This document shows, piece after piece, positions 56,933 through 64,000 of a DNA stretch of 64,000 nt. The position numbers and the translations under genes are program-made. Numbering within the stretch: position 1 is the stretch's first letter; every line of letters starts with the position of its first letter. The notes beneath the pieces were generated by a model. The model was not told the DNA's origin. It worked only from the letters and a program-made list of their open reading frames with translations, and ran no database searches. This DNA is from Marinobacter sp. ANT_B65 (GTDB lineage: Bacteria > Pseudomonadota > Gammaproteobacteria > Pseudomonadales > Oleiphilaceae): assembly GCF_002407605.1 (NCBI RefSeq), contig NZ_NXGV01000001.1, forward strand, positions 742,895 to 806,894. Direction: 5' to 3'.

Positions 56933-57964
56933 GTGGAAACGAAAATGCCACCTGCCATTTTTCTGATGGGGCCGACAGCTTCCGGTAAGACCGACCTGGC
57001 CATGGAGCTCTGTGACCGTCTGCCTTGTGACATTATCAGTGTTGATTCGGCGATGATCTACCGCGGGATGGATATTGGTACTGCAAAGCCAACGGCTGAG
57101 GAACTGGCTCGTGCTCCGCACCGTTTGATTGATATCTGTGATCCGTCTGAAACCTATTCTGCCGCCGATTTCCGGCGGGATGCACTGGCTGAAATGGAAC
57201 GGATATCCGGCGCCGGTCGTATTCCGTTGCTTGTAGGCGGCACCATGATGTACTTCAAGGCCTTATTGCACGGTATGTCCGGGCTGCCGGCTGCAAGCCC
57301 TGAGCTGCGAAGAACCCTTGAGGCTGAAGCAGAAAAGCTCGGATGGCATGCGTTGCATGAAGAGCTTCAGGCTGCTGACCCTGTTGCGGGAAAACTGATT
57401 CATCCGAATAATCGCCAGCGTCTGCTGAGAGCTCTTGAAGTCATTCGCCTGACAGGCCGACCGATTTCGGCTTTCTGGGAGTCTGAAGGCAGCCGGACGT
57501 CTCAGCAACAGCCGGGTCGGCAGGATATTGAGGATTACACATATTTTACTCAATGGCAGGCAGACGAAACTTCATCGCTTCCGTATACTGTAACGCAGCT
57601 TGCTATGGTGCCTCCAGAAAGGCGAGCGCTTCACGAAAGAATACATCGGCGCTTTCTGAACATGATTGAGATGGGGTTGCTGAATGAAGTCGGCGATCTG
57701 ATGGGGCGAGGCGATCTGCACCCGGATCTCCCTTCAATGCGTTGTGTCGGCTATCGCCAGGCCTGGAGCCATCTGGCCGGTGAAGATGATTATGACGTAT
57801 TTGTAAATAAGGGCGTTGCGGCCACCCGTCAGCTTGCCAAGCGGCAGCTCACATGGCTCCGTAAGTGGACTGATTTGAACTGGCTGAATAGCGAAGATCG
57901 CTTTATCGTTGATGCAGCCTTGAAAAAAATCAGATGTCACACCACATTTAGTTCTGAATATTGA
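56933..57964 (+). CDS. miaA: tRNA dimethylallyltransferase
   Basis: A 343-residue enzyme that prenylates A37 of tRNAs reading UNN codons. P-loop [15 protein letters not shown] and [18 protein letters not shown] are at the N-terminus; FAQ-like [10 protein letters not shown] and [10 protein letters not shown] are near the end. I chose GTG 56933, one base after the mutL stop, with GGAGG close upstream; ATG 56945 is an alternative that shortens it by four residues. The C-terminus is slightly longer than usual (about 320 residues). It precedes hfq. Confidence 0.94.
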   Translation: METKMPPAIFLMGPTASGKTDLAMELCDRLPCDIISVDSAMIYRGMDIGTAKPTAEELARAPHRLIDICDPSETYSAADFRRDALAEMERISGAGRIPLLVGGTMMYFKALLHGMSGLPAASPELRRTLEAEAEKLGWHALHEELQAADPVAGKLIHPNNRQRLLRALEVIRLTGRPISAFWESEGSRTSQQQPGRQDIEDYTYFTQWQADETSSLPYTVTQLAMVPPERRALHERIHRRFLNMIEMGLLNEVGDLMGRGDLHPDLPSMRCVGYRQAWSHLAGEDDYDVFVNKGVAATRQLAKRQLTWLRKWTDLNWLNSEDRFIVDAALKKIRCHTTFSSEY

Positions 57965-57998
57965 CTATCTGCATTTACTAATAAACAGGAGAATACAC

Positions 57999-58250
57999 AT
58001 GTCAAAAGGGCACTCGTTACAAGACCCTTACCTTAATGCCTTACGCAAGGAACGTATTCCGGTTTCCATATTTCTGGTTAACGGCATCAAGTTGCAAGGG
58101 CAGGTAGAGTCTTTTGACCAATTCGTAATTTTGCTGAAAAATACTGTCAGCCAGATGGTCTACAAGCACGCAATCTCCACCGTTGTGCCTGCCAGGAATG
58201 TCCGCATTCCACAGCAGAACCCGGCCGGAGAAGATGAGTCTGAAGACTGA
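57999..58250 (+). CDS. hfq: RNA chaperone Hfq
   Basis: An 83-residue hexameric RNA chaperone. The Sm1 motif is in [16 protein letters not shown] and Sm2 in [14 protein letters not shown]. The N-terminus [20 protein letters not shown] is canonical. The C-terminal tail is short, of the Pseudomonas type (82 residues) without the E. coli extension. AGGAG lies 7 nt before the ATG. A strong terminator follows, so hflX may be partly insulated from it. Confidence 0.98.
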   Translation: MSKGHSLQDPYLNALRKERIPVSIFLVNGIKLQGQVESFDQFVILLKNTVSQMVYKHAISTVVPARNVRIPQQNPAGEDESED

Positions 58251-58273
58251 TCTTCCCGGGTTTCCGGTATTGC

Positions 58274-58327
58274 CACCCGCTTACCTGACGAGCCTCCGGG
58301 TTCCGATGGTAGCGGGTGTTTGTTTTT
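58274..58327 (+). terminator. Intrinsic terminator after hfq
   Basis: CACCCGCT and ACC (58274-58281, 58283-58285) pair with GGT and AGCGGGTG (58308-58318), one base bulged. A T-rich stretch (58319-58327, TTTGTTTTT) follows. An inner GAG/CTC region adds structure. It lies 24 bp after the hfq stop and 44 bp before hflX. Confidence 0.75.
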
Positions 58328-58370
58328 GTGACCTAAACAAACAAACTGATTGTTGCGGAGTTAATGCCCA

Positions 58371-59663
58371 TTGTTTGAACGCCCTGATGTAGGTGAGCGA
58401 GCGATACTCGTCCATATCGATTTCACCTCCCACGACGGCTCGGAAGACCCGGATGAGTTTCGGGAACTTGTGTCGTCGGCTGGAGTCGAGTCGGTTGGAA
58501 TCGTAACCGGATCCCGCAAGCAACCCAGCCCCAGACTGTTTGTGGGCGAAGGAAAGCTTGAGGAAATTCGCGATGCAGTAATCTTGCATGAGGCAGATGT
58601 TGTATTGTTCAATCACGCCCTCAGTCCAAGCCAGGAGCGGAATATTGAGCGTGAGCTCAAGTGCCGTGTGCTGGATCGTACCGGTGTAATTCTGGATATT
58701 TTCGCTCAGCGTGCCCGTACACATGAGGGCAAGCTGCAGGTGGAACTGGCTCAGCTGGAGCACATGTCGACGCGTCTGGTTCGTGGCTGGACACACCTTG
58801 AGCGGCAAGGGGGCGGCATTGGTTTGCGTGGCCCTGGTGAAACCCAGCTGGAAACCGACCGCCGACTCCTGCGCGAACGGATAAAATCAATTCACAAGCG
58901 CCTCGAGAGAGTTCGGCGCCAGCGTAACCAGGGTCGCAGAGCGCGCAAGCGTGCCGATATTCCGACTGTATCTCTGGTAGGTTATACCAATGCTGGCAAG
59001 TCCACGCTGTTCAACCGGATTACTACGTCTACCGTATACGCTGCGGATAAATTGTTCGCAACTCTGGACCCGACGATCCGTCGTCTGGAACTTCCGGATA
59101 TCGGGGCGGTCGTAATGGCGGACACAGTGGGCTTTATCCGGCATCTGCCGCATAAACTTGTGGAGGCGTTCCGGGCAACTCTGGAAGAGACTACCGAAGC
59201 CACTATCCTGTTGCACGTCGTTGACAGTCACGATAGTCGTCGTGATGAAAATATTGAGCAGGTTGAGGAGGTGCTGGCGGAAATCGGTGCCGATGAGATA
59301 CCTGTGCTGCAGGTTTTCAATAAAATAGACCTGATGGATGATTTTGCCCCTCGGGTCGAGCGCAACGAAGATGGTGTCCCTGTCCGGGCATGGGTCTCGG
59401 CCGTTACGGGTGAAGGTCTTGAGGGCCTTTATGATGCCATCGTTGAGCGGCTGGCTGAGGATGTTGTTCATCACTTTGTTTTGCTCGGGCCTGCTGACGG
59501 CAAGCTCAGAGCGCTCCTGCACGAGGCTAATTCGGTGCTTGGCGAAGAGCATCGCGAGACCGGAGAAACAGTACTTGAGGTCCGGCTCCAGCGCCGGGAC
59601 TGGCTGCAGCTTCTTAGCCGCGCCGGCATGAGTGAAGAAGAGGTGCGCCTGGAAGACAGGTAA
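58371..59663 (+). CDS. hflX: Ribosome-dependent GTPase HflX
   Basis: A 430-residue GTPase that splits stalled 70S ribosomes. The N-terminal HflX domain has HALSPSQERNIERELKCRV and LVRGWTHLERQGGGIG; the GTPase domain carries VGYTNAGKSTLFNRIT (G1), ADTVGFIRHLPH (G3) and FNKIDLMDD (G4). The start is TTG 58371, with GGAG about 10 nt upstream; the resulting MFERPDVGERAILVHI agrees with E. coli HflX, which supports it. The hfq-hflX-hflK-hflC order is conserved. Confidence 0.95.
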   Translation: MFERPDVGERAILVHIDFTSHDGSEDPDEFRELVSSAGVESVGIVTGSRKQPSPRLFVGEGKLEEIRDAVILHEADVVLFNHALSPSQERNIERELKCRVLDRTGVILDIFAQRARTHEGKLQVELAQLEHMSTRLVRGWTHLERQGGGIGLRGPGETQLETDRRLLRERIKSIHKRLERVRRQRNQGRRARKRADIPTVSLVGYTNAGKSTLFNRITTSTVYAADKLFATLDPTIRRLELPDIGAVVMADTVGFIRHLPHKLVEAFRATLEETTEATILLHVVDSHDSRRDENIEQVEEVLAEIGADEIPVLQVFNKIDLMDDFAPRVERNEDGVPVRAWVSAVTGEGLEGLYDAIVERLAEDVVHHFVLLGPADGKLRALLHEANSVLGEEHRETGETVLEVRLQRRDWLQLLSRAGMSEEEVRLEDR

Positions 59664-59748
59664 GCCTGAAACCATAGCAGCTATTGCCGGGGCGATGATA
59701 AATCCCTAGTATTTGCAACCATTCGACACGTTAGGAACGGAGAGCACT

Positions 59749-60936
59749 ATGGCCTGGAATGAACCGGGTGGAAATCGCAACGATAATGACCCCTGGGGAA
59801 ATGGTGGTGGTCGTCGCGGTAATGATCAGGGGCCACCAGACCTTGATGAGGCACTGAAAAAGGGTCTCGACAAGCTCAACAAAATGCTGGGCGGCAAAGG
59901 CAAGAAGTCGGGTGGTGGCAGCAATGGCGGCGGATCAGGAGTGGCCGGCAGCTTTGGTGCCGTTCTCGCGCTCGCAGCCATTCTTGTGTTGGGCTACGTC
60001 GTCTTCCAGTCGTTCTACACAGTAAACGAACAGGAGCGCGCGGTGGTGCTGAGGTTTGGAGAGTATTCCAAGACCGAAAGCCCTGGCCTGAGATTCAAGG
60101 TGCCGCTGATTGATGATGTAACCAAGGTATTGGTCACCAGCGTGAGAACCGCCCAGTCCAGCGGTCAGATGCTGACTCAGGATGAAAACCTGGTTACGGT
60201 TGATCTGCAGGTACAGTACCGGGTGGGCGATGCCCGCGATTATGTGCTGAACGTGCGGGATTCCAATCAGGCATTGGCATTTGCCACAGATAGCGCCCTG
60301 CGTCACGAAGTGGGCAGTTCGTCGCTGGACGACGTGCTCACAGAAGGTCGTGCAGAGTTGGCCGTTCGTGTTGAACAGCGGCTTCAGGGCTTCCTCAAGG
60401 AATACGGAACAGGCCTTGAAATTGTGCGGGTTAACGTTGAAAGCACCCAGCCACCGGCAGCTGTGCAGGACGCCTTTCGGGAGGTTCAGCGTGCCCGTGA
60501 AGACGAGCAGCGTGTGAAAGAAGAAGCTGAAACCTATCGTAATAAGGTGGTTCCGGAAGCTCGTGGTCAGGCTCAGCGCATGATCGAAGAGGCTAACGCC
60601 TACAAGCAGGAAGTTATTGAGCGTGCTCGTGGTGAAACTGCCCGTTTTCTTGAGTTACTGGCTGTTTACCAGATGGCGCCTGAGGTAACCCGTGAGCGGA
60701 TGTACCTTCAGACTCTCGAGACAGTACTGTCCAACAGCAGCAAGATTCTTGTGGATACTGAGAGCAGTGGCAATATGATGTATCTGCCTCTGGATCGTCT
60801 GACCCAGGGCTCATTGCCACGCAGCGGAAGCCAGTCTTCCAGCAGTGGTGGAGAGATGGATATTCAGTCGGTCACTGATCAGGTTATCCAGGAAATTCGA
60901 ACCAGGCAGGAAGCTAATACACGGAGGAGCAGATAA
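59749..60936 (+). CDS. hflK: FtsH protease modulator HflK
   Basis: A 395-residue SPFH/prohibitin-family membrane protein that, with HflC, encloses FtsH. It has a long glycine- and asparagine-rich N-terminus (GGNRNDNDPWGNGGGRRG; about residues 1-70), then one membrane helix (about 77-97), then the SPFH domain. A TTG 36 nt upstream is in frame, but ATG 59749 with AGGAACGGAG upstream gives the standard MAWNEPGG start. hflC follows after 2 bp. Confidence 0.95.
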   Translation: MAWNEPGGNRNDNDPWGNGGGRRGNDQGPPDLDEALKKGLDKLNKMLGGKGKKSGGGSNGGGSGVAGSFGAVLALAAILVLGYVVFQSFYTVNEQERAVVLRFGEYSKTESPGLRFKVPLIDDVTKVLVTSVRTAQSSGQMLTQDENLVTVDLQVQYRVGDARDYVLNVRDSNQALAFATDSALRHEVGSSSLDDVLTEGRAELAVRVEQRLQGFLKEYGTGLEIVRVNVESTQPPAAVQDAFREVQRAREDEQRVKEEAETYRNKVVPEARGQAQRMIEEANAYKQEVIERARGETARFLELLAVYQMAPEVTRERMYLQTLETVLSNSSKILVDTESSGNMMYLPLDRLTQGSLPRSGSQSSSSGGEMDIQSVTDQVIQEIRTRQEANTRRSR

Positions 60937-60938
60937 TC

Positions 60939-61814
60939 ATGGGACCTAAAGGTGTAGTGGGCCTTGCAGGCGCTCTGATCGTCATCCTGCTGGTAATGTC
61001 GAGTGTATTTATCATTCCGGAAACCCATCGTGGAGTGATGCTGAGGTTTGGTGAGTTGGTTGAGACCGACATCCGGGCGGGCATTCACTTCAAGGTGCCG
61101 GTAATCGATCAGGTTCGTGAGTTTGATATCCGTGTGCTGACGATGGATCTGCCTTCCCGGCAGTATCTGACGATTGAAAAGAAGCCGCTGGATGTCACCT
61201 CCTATATCGCATGGAAAATCCGCGATGTGGATCAGTTCTACCGGGCGACCGGCGGAGACGAGTTTCGCGCTCAGTCGCTGTTGTTATCCCGGGTGGATAA
61301 CGGCTTGCGGGATGAGTTTGGTGTTCGCACGATGCACGAAGTTGTTTCAGGTCAGCGTGATGAGCTGATGCATAACCTGCGTGACCGGGTAAACGAAACC
61401 TCCGTTAAGGAATTCGGTATTGATGTAAAGGATATCAGGGTCAAGGCTATTGAGTTTCCGGGACAGGTCAGTGACAACGTCTATCGCCGTATGGCGACAG
61501 AACGTGAAAAACTGGCACAGGAATTCCGTTCCCGTGGTCGTGAGCTTGCAGAAGGTATTCGTGCCGATGCAGACCGTCAGAAAACCGTTACCCTGGCGGA
61601 AGCCTTCTCTACTTCGGAAACAACCCGGGGTGAAGGGGATGGTGAAGCAGCCCGGATCTACGCAGATGCCTATGGCTCCAGTCCGGAGTTCTACAGCTTC
61701 TATCGTAGCCTCCAGGCCTATCGGAACACCTTCTCTGGCAAAGACGACATAATGGTTATTGACTCCAAAAGTGAATTCATGAAATTCATGAAGGATTCAA
61801 AGGGCGGAAACTAA
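60939..61814 (+). CDS. hflC: FtsH protease modulator HflC
   Basis: A 291-residue partner of HflK. An N-terminal membrane helix (GLAGALIVILLVMSSVFII) precedes the SPFH domain (ETHRGVMLRFGELVE) and a long helical region (ATEREKLAQEFRSRG, EGDGEAARIYADAYG). Spacing of 2 bp to hflK means co-translation. A strong terminator follows 18 bp after its stop. Confidence 0.96.
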   Translation: MGPKGVVGLAGALIVILLVMSSVFIIPETHRGVMLRFGELVETDIRAGIHFKVPVIDQVREFDIRVLTMDLPSRQYLTIEKKPLDVTSYIAWKIRDVDQFYRATGGDEFRAQSLLLSRVDNGLRDEFGVRTMHEVVSGQRDELMHNLRDRVNETSVKEFGIDVKDIRVKAIEFPGQVSDNVYRRMATEREKLAQEFRSRGRELAEGIRADADRQKTVTLAEAFSTSETTRGEGDGEAARIYADAYGSSPEFYSFYRSLQAYRNTFSGKDDIMVIDSKSEFMKFMKDSKGGN

Positions 61815-61832
61815 ACTCTGCCCTGTAGGTCG

Positions 61833-61866
61833 AAAAACCGGAATACTGAGGTATTCCGGTTTTTTT
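61833..61866. terminator. Intrinsic terminator after hflC
   Basis: A 14-bp perfect stem (61833-61846 with 61851-61864) with loop TGAG has A5 before and T7 after, so it can end transcripts from either side. It separates hflC from hisZ. Confidence 0.9.
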
Positions 61867-61995
61867 GTGTCTGCCAACAGTGTAAAATCCGTCAGGTTTT
61901 GGTTCGGGTTTTTCTGCCCCGAATTTCACCCTAAAAAACCTGCGCGCTTCTTCTGCTTCACAAGCTGGCGTTTGCAGGATGGACAACGGAATCTC

Positions 61996-63177
61996 ATGAC
62001 AGTATCTGATCGCTGGTTACTGCCGGACGGGGTGGAGGATATCTTGCCGCCACTGGCCGGACAGATAGAATCCCTGCGCCGGGATGTAATGGATACCTGC
62101 CAGCGTTGGGGCTACCAACTGGTAATCCCACCGCTAATCGAATATCTCGAATCTCTTTTTACCGGAACCGGGCATGACCTGGAGCTGCAGACCTTCAAGC
62201 TGACTGATCAGCTGACTGGCCGCATGATGGGTGTTCGTGCTGATATGACGCCCCAGGCGGCCCGGATTGACGCTCATACGCTGGGGCAAGACGGCATTAC
62301 CCGCCTGTGTTACGCGGGGCATGTACTTCATACCCGGCCCAGGCACATGCTGACCGGACGTACGCCGATTCAGGCAGGCTGTGAGCTGTTCGGCAGTGCG
62401 TCTGAAGCTGCGGATCTCGAAATCATCAGCTTGATGCTTGAAGCTCTTCGTGTGGCCGGTTTGCCGGGCATTCACCTTGATCTTGCGCACGTGGCCATCT
62501 ATGAAAGCCTTATTGGCGAAGCCGGGTTTGATCGCGATACAAGTGCGGCAATATTCGACGCCATGGCTCGCAAGTCGGTACCTGAACTGGACAGGCTGCT
62601 GGGTGACTGCCCCCTCGGTTCAGCCGGCGCACGTCTGCGGGACCTTGCGCGTGTCAATGGTGGCCCTGAAGCTCTGACAGAGGCGCGCAGAATATTAAGT
62701 GGAGCCTCCGAGAACCTGAGCGCTGCGCTGGATCAGTTGGGTCGGGTTGCCGGGATGCTTGAGAGAGACTACCCGGAGATCAGTTTCGGTTTCGATTTCT
62801 GCGAACTGCGTGGTTATAACTATCATACAGGCCTGGTTTTTGCGGCTTACGTGCCAGGCTGCGGTGATTCTGTCGCCAAGGGCGGCCGCTACGATGCGAT
62901 AGGCAGTGACTTCGGGCGTGCCCGTCCCGCCACAGGATTCAGTCTGGATGTGCGAGCTCTGGTAACGCTGGGTAAGCGCTCAGTTAATTGCGGCAAGGCC
63001 GTCTGGGCCCCTGCAGATAATGACGCAGCGCTGGAGCAGTTGGTCTCGGAACTGAGGAGGACGGATACCGTCGTCCGGGCTCTGCCGGAAGACAACGGAG
63101 TGGACCCCGTAACCCGTGGCTGTGACCGTAAGCTGGTAAAGCAGGGTGATCATTGGGTCGTTCAGGCACTGAGTTAG
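61996..63177 (+). CDS. hisZ: ATP phosphoribosyltransferase regulatory subunit HisZ
   Basis: A 393-residue HisRS paralogue that activates short-form HisG in histidine synthesis. Class-II-like motifs are DILPPLAGQIESLRRD, MGVRADMTPQAARID and the C-terminal GGRYDAIGSDFGRARPATGF. It lacks the anticodon domain and the HisRS catalytic HisA motif, as in Pseudomonas HisZ (394). The frame is open from 61867, but ATG 61996 gives the family start. In Pseudomonas a small DUF2065 gene lies between hflC and hisZ; none is seen here. purA follows. Confidence 0.92.
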   Translation: MTVSDRWLLPDGVEDILPPLAGQIESLRRDVMDTCQRWGYQLVIPPLIEYLESLFTGTGHDLELQTFKLTDQLTGRMMGVRADMTPQAARIDAHTLGQDGITRLCYAGHVLHTRPRHMLTGRTPIQAGCELFGSASEAADLEIISLMLEALRVAGLPGIHLDLAHVAIYESLIGEAGFDRDTSAAIFDAMARKSVPELDRLLGDCPLGSAGARLRDLARVNGGPEALTEARRILSGASENLSAALDQLGRVAGMLERDYPEISFGFDFCELRGYNYHTGLVFAAYVPGCGDSVAKGGRYDAIGSDFGRARPATGFSLDVRALVTLGKRSVNCGKAVWAPADNDAALEQLVSELRRTDTVVRALPEDNGVDPVTRGCDRKLVKQGDHWVVQALS

Positions 63178-63255
63178 CGCCATTTAGCTGCAGTGAACTC
63201 GTACAGGTACATTTGCCAAATTTGCAAGACGCACCTCTTACCGTGTGCGCATTGA

Positions 63256-64000
<745 letters not shown>

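Overview
The window looks like chromosome of a marine, hydrocarbon- or isoprenoid-degrading gammaproteobacterium, most likely Marinobacter or a close relative. Three things point there: a GC content near 55-58 %, a complete acyclic-terpene (Atu) cluster, and a long housekeeping block whose gene order, as I remember it, mirrors the Pseudomonas parE-fimX-serB-parC-psd-motAB-rsgA-orn-queG-nnr-tsaE-amiB-mutL-miaA-hfq-hflXKC-hisZ-purA neighbourhood. No tRNA, rRNA, CRISPR array, prophage or intact insertion sequence was seen. The first gene (OmpA-like lipoprotein) and the last (purA) are cut by the window ends.

Layout. (1) 1-10 kb holds general metabolism: serA facing a D-2-hydroxyglutarate dehydrogenase-like flavoprotein, a sirtuin without zinc cysteines, an ABC1/UbiB-type kinase, a fumarylacetoacetase-family enzyme, apt with an NCS2 purine permease, a TRIC-type channel and a quinone oxidoreductase. 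(2) 10-22.5 kb is the atu regulon: atuR (TetR) diverges from atuABCDEFGH, which encodes citronellyl/geranyl-CoA catabolism (acyl-CoA synthetase, acyl-CoA dehydrogenase, biotin-dependent geranyl-CoA carboxylase, hydratase, two SDRs). (3) 22.6-25.8 kb is a subtilisin-type lipoprotein protease overlapping a PrcB-like lipoprotein, reminiscent of dentilisin-type complexes. (4) 25.9-42.7 kb carries parE, an SLC13/TrkA-C transporter, an EAL protein, cytochrome b561 with YceI, a chemoreceptor, parC, serB, fimX and a PilZ-type protein. (5) 42.9-64 kb carries the EF-P lysylation set (epmB/efp/epmA), psd, motAB, rsgA, orn, queG and the nnr-tsaE-amiB-mutL-miaA-hfq-hflX-hflK-hflC-hisZ-purA run.

The most unusual signal is a family of five long intergenic inverted repeats: four inside the atu operon (14729-14846, 15703-15815, 17053-17164, 17293-17402) and one before orn (49651-49735). 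Each has self-complementary outer arms of about 26-32 bp that are unique to that copy, enclosing a conserved core. In four copies the core holds two small hairpins, each with a GGA in its loop, spaced exactly 24 nt apart. The fifth copy has lost exactly 24 bp, fusing the two hairpin units. The loops resemble CsrA/RsmA sites, so the elements could be mRNA-embedded binding platforms for that regulator. The geometry is seen in the sequence; the function is inference.
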